From NCBI GenBank assembly GCA_964563755.1, contig CAZLYC010000001.1, positions 186,001 to 250,000 on the forward strand: a stretch of 64,000 nucleotides of DNA. The letters run 5' to 3'. This document shows positions 1 through 8,256 of the stretch, in pieces; position 1 is the stretch's first letter; every line of letters starts with the position of its first letter. The position numbers and the translations under genes were made by a program. The DNA comes from JABMQF01 sp964563755 (lineage in GTDB: Archaea; Nanobdellota; Nanobdellia; Woesearchaeales; UBA11576). Under the pieces are notes generated by a model, which saw only the letters and a list, made by a program, of their open reading frames with translations, made no database searches and was not told the origin of the DNA.

Positions 1-669
1 ATACTGATAATGCGCGAAGGATGCAGGATTACAGACGAGATAATGCATTCAATGTTCTGGAACTTCAAGAAATTCAAGACAGAAGCAGATGTCTCAGCTT
101 TCCTGATCAACGAGACCAATAAAAGAGGATTCGGCCTATCATTCAAGCCGATAGTAGCCTCAGGCAAGAATGCAGCAGAACCTCACCACGAGCCAGACAG
201 TAAACCGCTGAACAAAGGATTCTGCGTAATAGACTTTGGTATAAGATACAGAGGGTACTGCACAGATATCACAAGGACATGCTACCTGGGCAGCCCGACA
301 GAGAAAGAGATAGCATTGTACTACAAAGTCCTCGATGCACAGATAAGACTCATAGCAATGTGCGAAGAAGGCAAGAGCTTCATCAAGATACATAAGACAG
401 CACATAAGCTACTCGGCAAAGAGTCAAAGCATTTCACCCACCTGATAGGCCATGGCGTCGGCACTGAGATACATGAAAGCCCGAATCCCAAAAGCACACA
501 GAGAAGACCGCTCACAAAACTCATGGCTGGCGCAGTCATAACTATAGAGCCTGGCCTATATTATACAAACAAGGCAGGAATAAGGATAGAGGATGACATA
601 CTGATAACCAAACACGGACCAGAATTGCTAACGAAGACAGGAAAGAACCTGTTGATAATAAGAAGATAA
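1..669 (+). CDS. M24 family metallopeptidase (Xaa-Pro aminopeptidase-like), 5' truncated by window edge
   Basis: C-terminal pita-bread domain of an M24 metallopeptidase, which removes N-terminal residues (Xaa-Pro type more likely than methionine aminopeptidase). The frame is open from base 1, so the first in-window ATG at base 10 is probably internal and an N-terminal part is missing. Five metal ligands are readable: Asp in VIDFG, Asp in YCTDITRT, His in HLIGHGVG, Glu in ITIEPG and Glu in GIRIEDD. The order and spacing fit the family. It converges on the M29 peptidase gene with a 19-bp gap. The catalytic assignment is firm; the exact substrate class cannot be fixed without the N-terminal domain. 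Confidence 0.88.
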   Translation: MLIMREGCRITDEIMHSMFWNFKKFKTEADVSAFLINETNKRGFGLSFKPIVASGKNAAEPHHEPDSKPLNKGFCVIDFGIRYRGYCTDITRTCYLGSPTEKEIALYYKVLDAQIRLIAMCEEGKSFIKIHKTAHKLLGKESKHFTHLIGHGVGTEIHESPNPKSTQRRPLTKLMAGAVITIEPGLYYTNKAGIRIEDDILITKHGPELLTKTGKNLLIIRR

Positions 670-688
670 AATAAATAAATTATAAAAA

Positions 689-1768
689 TTAAATCTTGAA
701 TTTCCCGTTCTCAGATATGACTTTACCGTCAACTATCAACTTTCCGCCATCACGCAAATCCTTGACAATATCCCAGTGAAGCGCAGAGTCATTGCCGTTC
801 TTCCTGTTCTTCTTTATGCATTCAGGATAAGCCATGCCGAGAGCAAGATGCACGGTGCCTTCTATCTTCTCGTCGAAAAGAAGATTCTTTGTGTACTTAT
901 TGATGTTGTAATTGACTCCTATTCCCAGTTCGCCCAAGTAACAAGAGCCATCATCAGTACCTATCAATGCTTTCAAGAGACGCTCATTCTTTTTCGCTGT
1001 TGCTTTCACAACCTTGCCTTTCTTGAACTCAAGATATATGCCTTCAACCTCCTGGCCTGCACGGATTGCAGGGTAAGAGAATTCTATGTGACCTTCAACA
1101 GAGTATTTCTCGGGGGCAGTGAAGACTTCACCATCAGGAACGTTCTTGTCTCCTGCACGGTTTATAGTAATCATGTTCTTTATGCTCATCTTGAGGTCGG
1201 TGTTCTTGCCTATAATCCTGACTTCGCTCGCATTGTTCATGAGCTTTGCCAGCTTCTCATACCTCTCCTGAAGCGCAGGATAGTCTATGTTGCAAGCATT
1301 GAAGAAGAAATCAGTGTATTCCTCAAGAGACATGCCTGCTTCCATCGCAAGAGCATCAGTAGGATAATCACACCCGACCCACCTCTTACCAAGACGGATT
1401 TTTGAGATAGGATTCAATACCTTTGAACGTGTAGCAATCTTTCTTGGGTCGACATTGCTAAGCTCGCGCGTGTTTGTATCGCCGTGTATCCCTATGAACA
1501 CATCAGCTTTCCTTGTCTCAAACAGGGCAACTTCAGGAAACCTCGCAAGCTGCTTGTCAGAAGCGTACTTGAAATATGTGTAAGCCATCCCCGGGAAAGA
1601 TACATGCACTGCAGGATACGCTCCCTTGAGGAGACATAGCTTGTAGACTTCCTTAATCAGGCTTTCCGCAGAAGTATCTCCGCTTATTACCACAAAATCA
1701 TCTTTCTTCACGTTAGTGGAATGCTCAACAAGAATCTTAGCCAGCTTTTTTACCCTTTCATCAACCAT
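689..1768 (-). CDS. M29 family aminopeptidase (AmpS/PepT-type thermophilic metallopeptidase)
   Basis: Cytoplasmic metal-dependent aminopeptidase of family M29. Family signatures are seen in order: NVPDGEVFTAP in the middle, then YLGELGIGVN, then GTVHLALGMAYPE and NDSALHWDIVKDLR near the C-terminus, which carry the metal-binding and catalytic residues of the family. About 359 residues, the usual length. A start 24 bases further upstream is open, but the ATG at 1768 is preferred because GAGGTG lies six bases upstream of it. Together with the facing M24 gene it suggests a peptide-recycling neighbourhood close to the PAN ATPase, though the genes are not co-transcribed. Confidence 0.9.
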   Translation of the reverse strand: MVDERVKKLAKILVEHSTNVKKDDFVVISGDTSAESLIKEVYKLCLLKGAYPAVHVSFPGMAYTYFKYASDKQLARFPEVALFETRKADVFIGIHGDTNTRELSNVDPRKIATRSKVLNPISKIRLGKRWVGCDYPTDALAMEAGMSLEEYTDFFFNACNIDYPALQERYEKLAKLMNNASEVRIIGKNTDLKMSIKNMITINRAGDKNVPDGEVFTAPEKYSVEGHIEFSYPAIRAGQEVEGIYLEFKKGKVVKATAKKNERLLKALIGTDDGSCYLGELGIGVNYNINKYTKNLLFDEKIEGTVHLALGMAYPECIKKNRKNGNDSALHWDIVKDLRDGGKLIVDGKVISENGKFKI

Positions 1769-1867
1769 ACTAAGCACCTCTTCACAGCCCAATTACATCC
1801 GAATATTATAAAGCTTATTCTTTAGCGACAACTCAAACCCGGTTAAATCAAAAAATTGAACTTCGTA

Positions 1868-1958
1868 AGTGCCGCGCTCGCATCAACCATCTTTTTGATT
1901 CTATTCGCCCAACTGTAATGTTTTTTGATGTGTTCTCTGAAGCTCGCCAGGCAGCACT
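1868..1958 (+). repeat. GCTCGC intergenic palindromic element, copy A
   Basis: Outer arms AGTGCCGC (1868-1875) and GCAGCACT (1951-1958) are complementary at 7 of 8 positions. GCTCGC follows the left arm directly (1876), the central AACTG box starts at 1911 (+35), and the second GCTCGC starts at 1942 (+31), followed by the 3-nt spacer CAG and the right arm. It lies between divergent M29 and PAN genes, just upstream of the PAN TATA box. It belongs with the copies at 14232, 16024, 36721 and 43869. Confidence 0.8.
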
Positions 1959-1985
1959 GACATTTTGTGTTTTATAAAAAGATAC

Positions 1986-1994
1986 TTTTAAATA
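1986..1994 (+). promoter_or_regulatory. TATA box of the PAN gene
   Basis: TTTTAAATA centred about 30 bases before the PAN start codon. No Shine-Dalgarno sequence is seen, so the transcript is predicted to be leaderless or nearly so. Confidence 0.6.
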
Positions 1995-2019
1995 CCTCCA
2001 AAAGATAATTCCGACCAAG

Positions 2020-3198
2020 ATGGTGCAAAAACAAACCAACGGCAATACTGAAGTCGAAGGCAGGGAAAAAGAGATATTGAGCAGCGTCATCGCAGGCTAC
2101 ACAACAGATATACAGTCGCTCGAGGACGAGAATAAACTTCTAAAAGAGACGCTCAACACACTAAAGAAAGAGATTGAAAGATTCCAGCAGCCACCGCTTC
2201 TTGTCGCAGAGATAAAAGATATAATCGATGGACATATACTTCTAAAACTCAACAATGGGAACGAGTTCTATGTATCCATGGCAGAAGGGGTCAAAGACCT
2301 GACTCCCGGAGACTCAGTCCTGGTAGAGCAGAAGAATTTGACAGTCATAAAGAAAATCCCACTCTCAAAATCATTCAATGTAGAAAAATATGTCATAATA
2401 GAGAAACCAAAAGTATCCTGGGCAGAGATAGGAGGACTATCCAAGCAGACAGAAGAGATAAAGGAAGTCGTCGAACTGCCACTGAAGAAACCAGAGCTAT
2501 TCAAGAAAGTAGGAATACAGCCACCAAAGGGCATACTCCTTTACGGACCACCGGGAACAGGAAAGACCCTCCTAGCAAAAGCAGTCGCAGCAGAGACAGA
2601 CAGCAATTTCATAGAAGTGGTCGGTTCAGAGCTTGTCCAGAAATTCATAGGAGAAGGAGCAAAGCTCATAAAAGAGATATTCCAGCTTGCACGTGAGAAA
2701 GCCCCTGCAATAATATTCATCGACGAGCTAGATGCTCTCGCAGCAAAAAGGATAGATATCGGAACAAGCGGCGAGCGAGAAGTTCAAAGGACATTCATGC
2801 AGCTCCTCGCAGAGATAGACGGCTTCAAGCCGCTAGGCAATGTGAAGATAGTCGGCTGCACAAATAGGAAAGACATACTCGATCCCGCAGTCGTAAGACC
2901 AGGAAGACTAGACAGACTCATACAGATACCTAACCCTGACAAGGATGGAATCAAGGAGATATTCAAGATACACACAAATAACATGACTCTTGACAAGAAG
3001 ATAAACATAGACAGGGTATGCGCTATGATGGAAGGATTCTCAGGAGCAGAGATAAAAGCATCATGCACAGAAGCAGGATACTTCGCAATAAGGACCAACA
3101 GGTTCAAGGTATTCGAAAAAGACTTCAAGCAGGCAGTAGAGAAGGTCAAGAGAGATGAGAAACTAGAAGGCAAGGACTTCATGGGAATGTTCGGCTGA
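2020..3198 (+). CDS. pan: Proteasome-activating nucleotidase (PAN), AAA ATPase
   Basis: Hexameric AAA ATPase that unfolds proteins and feeds them to the archaeal 20S proteasome. Visible parts are an N-terminal coiled coil (about residues 25-60), an OB-like domain (about 65-125), Walker A GPPGTGKT (about 185), Walker B IIFIDELDA, and the second region of homology ending VVRPGRLDR with the arginine-finger region. At 392 residues the length is normal. The C-terminus reads ...GMFG, so the usual hydrophobic-Tyr-any docking tail is Met-Phe-Gly here. No proteasome subunit gene is in the window. The start is supported by a TATA box at the leaderless distance. Confidence 0.93.
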   Translation: MVQKQTNGNTEVEGREKEILSSVIAGYTTDIQSLEDENKLLKETLNTLKKEIERFQQPPLLVAEIKDIIDGHILLKLNNGNEFYVSMAEGVKDLTPGDSVLVEQKNLTVIKKIPLSKSFNVEKYVIIEKPKVSWAEIGGLSKQTEEIKEVVELPLKKPELFKKVGIQPPKGILLYGPPGTGKTLLAKAVAAETDSNFIEVVGSELVQKFIGEGAKLIKEIFQLAREKAPAIIFIDELDALAAKRIDIGTSGEREVQRTFMQLLAEIDGFKPLGNVKIVGCTNRKDILDPAVVRPGRLDRLIQIPNPDKDGIKEIFKIHTNNMTLDKKINIDRVCAMMEGFSGAEIKASCTEAGYFAIRTNRFKVFEKDFKQAVEKVKRDEKLEGKDFMGMFG

Positions 3199-3317
3199 AA
3201 GGGAAACCTGCAAAGCCCATATAAACCCTTTTTAGCCTTTAAAAACAAATTCTCGGACACCATAAGAAATAAATACAAGTAGTGGCTCAATAAGGCCATA
3301 AATGGGGGTCATTTAAA

Positions 3318-4061
3318 ATGAGGCTGACACTAGCAGAACCTAATTACTTAAGAGATAGCGTAACCATAATTTCTGAACTTGTAAACGAGGCATCTTTCAA
3401 GATAAAGACAAACTCGATAGAGCTTGTAGCCATGGACCCAGCCAATGTCGCTATGGTCATATTCAAGATGCTCTCAAGCGCATTCACAGAATACAAGGTC
3501 GATAAAGAGACTGAGATTGCGATAAACCTGGCAAACCTCAGGCAGATACTGAAGAGAGCCAAGTCCTCAGATGCATTATCCATCGAGATAGAGGAAGACA
3601 AGCTTAAATTGACACTTGAAGGTGCCACGAAAAGGACATTCTTCCTGCCTATAATAGACCTTGAGGATAAGGAACAGAGGATACCTGACCTTCATTTCCC
3701 TGTCACAATCAAGACAAAGACGTCAGTTCTCGTCGATGCTATAGAGGACGTTGACGTCGTAGCAGAGTCAGTGAGCTTCATTGTCGAACCTAAAGTCATG
3801 ACAATACTTGCAGAAGGGGACCTTAGCAAGGCAAAAATCGAAATCCCTTCGAAAGGCGACACCATAATAGTTTCGGACACGCCAGACAAGATAAGAGCCA
3901 AGTATTCAATCGAATACCTCAAGAAGATGATGTCTGCCGCGAAAATTTCGGATGATGTGACGCTCCAGTTCAACAAGGACTACCCACTAAAACTAGAATA
4001 CAAGTCAGTTGACAAGCTATTCCTGAGTTTCATCCTCGCGCCAAGGGTAGAGAACGACTGA
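3318..4061 (+). CDS. pcn: DNA polymerase sliding clamp (PCNA)
   Basis: Ring-forming processivity clamp for DNA polymerases, ligase and FEN1. The N-terminal half contains the family pattern SIELVAMDPANVAMV and the C-terminal half the lobe ending PLKLEY...LAPRVEND. The 247-residue length is that of a complete archaeal PCNA with two lobes joined by an interdomain connector. An ATG at 3301 is immediately blocked by a stop, so 3318 is the first usable start. AT-rich AAATAAATA about 45 bases upstream is a likely TATA box. The gene is alone between PAN and a leftward regulator gene; only one PCNA is seen here. Confidence 0.95.
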   Translation: MRLTLAEPNYLRDSVTIISELVNEASFKIKTNSIELVAMDPANVAMVIFKMLSSAFTEYKVDKETEIAINLANLRQILKRAKSSDALSIEIEEDKLKLTLEGATKRTFFLPIIDLEDKEQRIPDLHFPVTIKTKTSVLVDAIEDVDVVAESVSFIVEPKVMTILAEGDLSKAKIEIPSKGDTIIVSDTPDKIRAKYSIEYLKKMMSAAKISDDVTLQFNKDYPLKLEYKSVDKLFLSFILAPRVEND

Positions 4062-4106
4062 ACAGCCAACAATTAATCTTTTAATTCATTTATTCTCTTT
4101 ATCTTT

Positions 4107-4553
4107 CTATATCCTATCCTTTGCAGATTCCCATGCACCTTTCATGACACTAAGCCAGCCCCTTGAGAAAGAGGGCTTGTGAAAATTCCTGAACTTGTGC
4201 TCAAGCATGCAGCGCTCGATATAATCCTCGACCTCTTCAGGCAGCACAATATTTTTCCTTTCAGAAAAAACAAAAGAACCCCAGAAACGCAGCTGCTCAA
4301 ACGTCACCCTTGACATGAAAGCGCGGGCAAGCTTGACACCAAGGTTGAAACTATCAACATTGTTCTTATGCACCTCACCCCTAAGCCGGTCAATCATCTT
4401 CCTTGTCTCATCAACAAGCGGAGGGATGTTCTCAAGAACCTCGACCTCCTTAAGCAAGGCAGCAGAACAGACCCTCGATATGTTCATCCTGTCCTTGTGA
4501 GGCTGCAACTTAGCCAATATCTCGTCGGGAATATGGATAGACATCTTAGCCAT
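4107..4553 (-). CDS. Ribbon-helix-helix-like DNA-binding protein, unknown C-terminal region
   Basis: The first 35 or so residues (MSIHIPDEILAKLQPHKDR, then ISRVCSAALLKEV) fit a ribbon-helix-helix fold: a short beta strand, helix, turn, helix. The remaining 110 residues (VDETRKMIDRLRGEV and onward) are not a family I recognise. They may be a ligand-binding or oligomerisation part; the phrase GVKLARAF recurs in small archaeal regulators from memory only. GGAGGG lies just ahead of the start codon. Two palindromic repeats lie 25-160 bases upstream, one over the presumed promoter, so autorepression is a reasonable inference. No partner gene follows it. It could instead be an antitoxin without a visible toxin. 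Confidence 0.6.
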   Translation of the reverse strand: MAKMSIHIPDEILAKLQPHKDRMNISRVCSAALLKEVEVLENIPPLVDETRKMIDRLRGEVHKNNVDSFNLGVKLARAFMSRVTFEQLRFWGSFVFSERKNIVLPEEVEDYIERCMLEHKFRNFHKPSFSRGWLSVMKGAWESAKDRI

Positions 4554-4577
4554 GGCAAAAATCCCTCCTTTAAATAA

Positions 4578-4603
4578 GTATTACCAGTATATACAAGTAA
4601 TAA
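4578..4603 (-). promoter_or_regulatory. Candidate operator over the promoter of the RHH-like gene
   Basis: Imperfect 26-bp palindrome centred at 4590.5: GTATTAC and GTAATAA half-sites placed symmetrically around a perfect GTATATAC core. The core also reads as a TATA box for the leftward gene, with Shine-Dalgarno at 4561-4570, so a protein bound here would block transcription initiation. A further half-site GTATTACCA lies at 4652-4660. Confidence 0.6.
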
Positions 4604-4684
4604 TAAAAAACCAGAATGCTTTCTTTTTTATCAAACAGATAATCTCCGCAAGTATTACCAACCAAGAAAAAACCCGCAGGAAAA

Positions 4685-4711
4685 GGTAATACTGTATATA
4701 CAAGTAATACC
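4685..4711. promoter_or_regulatory. Second candidate operator sharing the GTATATACAAGTAATA core
   Basis: The 16-bp string at 4694-4709 is identical to 4587-4602, 107 bp away. Here the flanking half-site on the left is in direct orientation (GGTAATAC) rather than inverted. It probably binds the same regulator as the proximal site. Confidence 0.5.
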
Positions 4712-5271
4712 TTGTTTTTGGGCATAAAATTGCATTTTTTCTTGGACATCACATGTCTGAATCGAACTTTGTTTCTAACATGCTTACTGAAAAATATATT
4801 TCGCTTTAAGATGCAGCGCCGCGCAATGGCTAAATGCTGATGACAACGCGATGAATTGATTTCAAGATATCCTTATGAAGTCCTGTTGCGTTGATTTGCT
4901 TATTTGAACCGAATGCCCGCATAACTTGCGGCGGCGCTGCTCGCACTAAATTTGGCAAAGCTCTTTTGTAATTCTCTTAGCATTGATTTTTACAAAGAAT
5001 TATTTGCCGTCAACTGACGCAAAAATACGGGCAAAAACACTTGCATTTCCCGATTTCCGAAAACATGATGCCATGATATGCGAATCGTGAATTCCTCGAC
5101 GATAGACGAACCTTATCCGCAATAATACTATTACTCACAGGAAAGATTTATATCTCTAGGAACTATATATTCTAGTATAATCATGATAATCACAAAAAAA
5201 GAGGGATGACAGAAATATTTCGGCAGTCACAGTAGGGTCGTGAGTAATAACAGAAACTAACGCTCCGACTC
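4712..5271. other. Gene-free intergenic region of 560 bp with a GC-rich inverted repeat
   Basis: No supportable gene is seen. It holds a perfect 10-bp inverted repeat GCAGCGCCGC at 4813-4822 and 4931-4940, separated by 108 bp, with a GCTCGCAC string abutting the right arm. This resembles the GCTCGC elements elsewhere but lacks their spacing, so it may be a decayed relative. Around 5146-5180 there are TATA-like strings (TTTATATC, CTATATATTC) that could start the rightward phosphoesterase transcript, leaving a leader of roughly 70-100 bases. Confidence 0.45.
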
Positions 5272-8256
5272 ATGAGGTCCTTACGCAGTTATTTAACTAA
5301 TACGGATGGAAAAGGGCCTTCACCTCGCTCAAAGGAACCCCCCGTAAAAGAGGCCAAGTCAGTTCTAGATATGGGGTACTTTACGTTTCTTGAGGAATAC
5401 AGCACAAATGAGAGACTCGTCGATAAAAACCGTCACCAGAAGGTAAAAGTAACATCTACGGATGATTTCGAGAGCTGCGTCATATCTGTTTCAGAAAAAA
5501 TAACGAATAAAAGCCAGGATGACAAGAAGCACATCTTCTCCGCACCCATAGATGGTGTTGACGATGTACTTAGCGCATATGCGAACCTGATTTCAGCGAA
5601 CCCGAAGACATACGCGATATTCTTCGACATAAACCCGTACAAGGTCGAATATTTCACATTCAGATTATTCCTGACGAGGATATCAGAGACAATAGACGAA
5701 TACCTCAAAAACCTTTTCTTCCTTGTCCAGCTCGACAAGGATACCAGCACTCAATTCATCCTCGAAAAGGCCGCAAAAGCCAACATAGCGAAAGAGCTGC
5801 ACACAGACCATCTCGTCCAGCAGTTCAAGCAGAAATTACCTTCGATAGCAGAGCAGATGAGGCCTTTTGTAAAGAAGGGCGTAAACCTGCTCAGTATACT
5901 CCGGGATGGAGTGACCAATAACAAGAACCTGGCGAAGATGCTCAAGGAAAGCATTGAACTTAACCAGCTCACACACTGGCTCAGCGACGACAAGCTCTAC
6001 CAAAAAATAAGAGAGGCCTCTGCAAATGACACGATAAAAGTCATGCAGGCGGACATGAACCGCGAAGGCAAGAAAATACTCGCTAACATAATTGAGCATT
6101 CAGGAGCAGTGCCTGAAGTAATATACTTGCCAAAGGGCAACAAGAAGTTCGGCAGCATGTCAGATCTCGTCGGGACATTTGACACCTGCATAGACACCCT
6201 TGCCCCGCAGAGCAAGGCAGAGAAGCACAGGATATGGCACATAACAGACCCTGAAAGATTCTTCTCGACACCGCAGTTCCAGCATCAGGGAGAGCTGTCA
6301 GGAAAACAGCTAATGCTCCTTACAGAGGATTACAAGCAGAGGACGAGCATATCCAAATCATTCAAGGAGCGCTGCAGCATACTCCTCCTCGGAGATATAC
6401 CATTCGGAAGGCTATACCTCGATTCAAGATCACATTCTTTCCTTGAGAAAATACAGAAATACGCAAATGACTACGGAGTACCGCACATAGCGTTGTGCGG
6501 GGATATCATAGACGGAGAACATGCGCGGGAGAAAAGGAAGCTTGCGCTGCTGCAATACCTTTCCGACGAGCCACAACCAACAATAGAGCAGCAGTGCAAG
6601 CTCGCCGCGCAATTCATCTCCGGTTTTAAAGGAAAGATATACTCTGTAGCGAGCGACGGGGACTGGGACATAATAGAGGAGAAGCAACGCGAACTCATCA
6701 ACCAAAAGGAATTCCAGTATAAGATAGAGAAGAACACGGGGCATATACCTGATAATGTCAGGAAAAGCCTCAGAGTCGAAGCCATGTTCGAAGCAGCCAA
6801 GGAATACTATGAATACATCGAGCGCCAGATACCTCTTTCAGAGAAGAAAGGAGACCTTCTCAACATGGACTTCCCGACTGCCAATGTGAAGATAACACAC
6901 ATGAGCCTAGGACAATATTTCAGGAGAAGCCTGTCGAGAAGCGCGGGAGTAAAAGAGCAGCAGATAATGAACCAGTTCCTTGCTACACGCACCTACGAAG
7001 AGCCCGAAGAGATACAAATCAAGGTAAGCTCACATGATAATGTACTGCAGGCACACATGGAGACAGAGAAGACACTCAACATAAAAGTACCGTCTCTAGA
7101 ATCCCCAGAGGCATATGACAAGATTCCTGTGCAGCTAAGAAACGCTGTCCAGGACGTCATGCATAAACTGGTCTCTGTAAGAGGGAGGATACCTTTCTTA
7201 TCATCATGCAAGGTAGAAGTGACTGAGGACGGAAGGATACTGCTCACTGTGATAAATGAAAAGATACTCGATATGATAGAGAAGCACAAGAACGAGCAGA
7301 ATCAGGAATATCTCATATTCAACCTTGCTGATGCGCAGATAGGATCTATAGCATACAGATATGACTACCTCATAAAATACCTAGATTACATCAAAAGCCA
7401 GTCAGAAAGGCTGCAGAAGAACAAGAACATGGGAAAAGTGGGCAGGATAGCCATGTTCAACGGCGACGTGATAGAAGGAATGAACTATCCTACCGCGATG
7501 ATGAGGAACGCGCCGACAAAACTAGTCATACCGCAGACACAGATGGCATACACAATAGAGGTCATCAAGCCATTCTTCTTTACAGAGGAGAAAGGACAGC
7601 TAAGAATTGACAAGGATATGGAACACATAGTCCTAACGCACGGAAACCATGAGTACAACTCAGGATTCATACACAGCGGAACAATGTCCACGCAGATATT
7701 ATATCAGTACCTCAAAGGCCACATGGACAGGGAATACGACTCTGAGACTGTCAAGAAGAAACTGATGTACAGCCTATTCGCCAACCTGGACAAAGATAAG
7801 CTATTATTCACGTCGATAGGCGCATTCTCGAAACTTGGCCTTAATGTGCACTGCATGCACACATATGGCGGAGGGCCGAATCTCGCTACTGCTTCACCTC
7901 CACAAGAGAAATGGGTCACAAAGATAGGAAGCCTCGCTAAACCATGGGATATACTGATACAAGGCCACTACCACAAGTTCTCGCTAGGGGAAGTAGCAGG
8001 AAAAGTGCTGATAACATTCCCATCATTCACAGAGATATCTGATTTCGAGTATGAGCGAGGCCTTGATTCTCCAGTATGCGCATCATTGCTGCACCTGTCC
8101 TCAAAATACGGTCTCGTAGTGGAGATACTGACAAGGAAATTCCTTGATGAATACAACTGCCACCAGCCGATATTCAAGAAGATGACAGTCAAGCAGTTCC
8201 ATGACAGCTGCGTCGAGAAAGCAATAGAACCGACAGACTTCTCAGAATTCAAATAA
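5272..8256 (+). CDS. Large protein with two calcineurin-like phosphoesterase domains, the first degenerate
   Basis: 994 residues. The second half carries a nearly complete dimetal phosphoesterase set: ADAQ (about residue 686, where DxH is usual), NGDVIEG (about 730), HGNHEYN (about 790), a histidine in HCMHTYGGG and GHYHKF (about 897). An earlier, partial copy reads LLGDIPFG (about 371), CGDIIDG (about 410) and SDGDWD (about 462) in place of GNHD, so it probably does not bind metals properly. The first 350 residues are charged and unrecognised. No membrane segment or signal is seen, so it should be cytoplasmic. Known targets of such folds include phosphodiesters in nucleic acids, nucleotides or phosphoproteins; I cannot choose. 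Its stop codon directly abuts the stop of the next, opposing gene. Confidence 0.7.
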   Translation: MRSLRSYLTNTDGKGPSPRSKEPPVKEAKSVLDMGYFTFLEEYSTNERLVDKNRHQKVKVTSTDDFESCVISVSEKITNKSQDDKKHIFSAPIDGVDDVLSAYANLISANPKTYAIFFDINPYKVEYFTFRLFLTRISETIDEYLKNLFFLVQLDKDTSTQFILEKAAKANIAKELHTDHLVQQFKQKLPSIAEQMRPFVKKGVNLLSILRDGVTNNKNLAKMLKESIELNQLTHWLSDDKLYQKIREASANDTIKVMQADMNREGKKILANIIEHSGAVPEVIYLPKGNKKFGSMSDLVGTFDTCIDTLAPQSKAEKHRIWHITDPERFFSTPQFQHQGELSGKQLMLLTEDYKQRTSISKSFKERCSILLLGDIPFGRLYLDSRSHSFLEKIQKYANDYGVPHIALCGDIIDGEHAREKRKLALLQYLSDEPQPTIEQQCKLAAQFISGFKGKIYSVASDGDWDIIEEKQRELINQKEFQYKIEKNTGHIPDNVRKSLRVEAMFEAAKEYYEYIERQIPLSEKKGDLLNMDFPTANVKITHMSLGQYFRRSLSRSAGVKEQQIMNQFLATRTYEEPEEIQIKVSSHDNVLQAHMETEKTLNIKVPSLESPEAYDKIPVQLRNAVQDVMHKLVSVRGRIPFLSSCKVEVTEDGRILLTVINEKILDMIEKHKNEQNQEYLIFNLADAQIGSIAYRYDYLIKYLDYIKSQSERLQKNKNMGKVGRIAMFNGDVIEGMNYPTAMMRNAPTKLVIPQTQMAYTIEVIKPFFFTEEKGQLRIDKDMEHIVLTHGNHEYNSGFIHSGTMSTQILYQYLKGHMDREYDSETVKKKLMYSLFANLDKDKLLFTSIGAFSKLGLNVHCMHTYGGGPNLATASPPQEKWVTKIGSLAKPWDILIQGHYHKFSLGEVAGKVLITFPSFTEISDFEYERGLDSPVCASLLHLSSKYGLVVEILTRKFLDEYNCHQPIFKKMTVKQFHDSCVEKAIEPTDFSEFK

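Noticed and set aside
776..1405. Open frame of 209 codons opposite the M29 peptidase
   Set aside because: The minus-strand peptidase has clear family motifs and a ribosome binding site; the plus-strand product has none.
4570..4752. Small minus-strand reading frame of 60 codons upstream of the RHH-like gene
   Set aside because: It runs through the operator palindromes and promoter, has no ribosome binding site and no protein-like composition.
4813..4940. GC-rich inverted repeat with GCTCGCAC as a sixth copy of the intergenic element
   Set aside because: The GCTCGC string lies outside the arms, no AACT box occurs at +35 and no second GCTCGC at +66, so it fails the architecture of the other five; at most a decayed relative.
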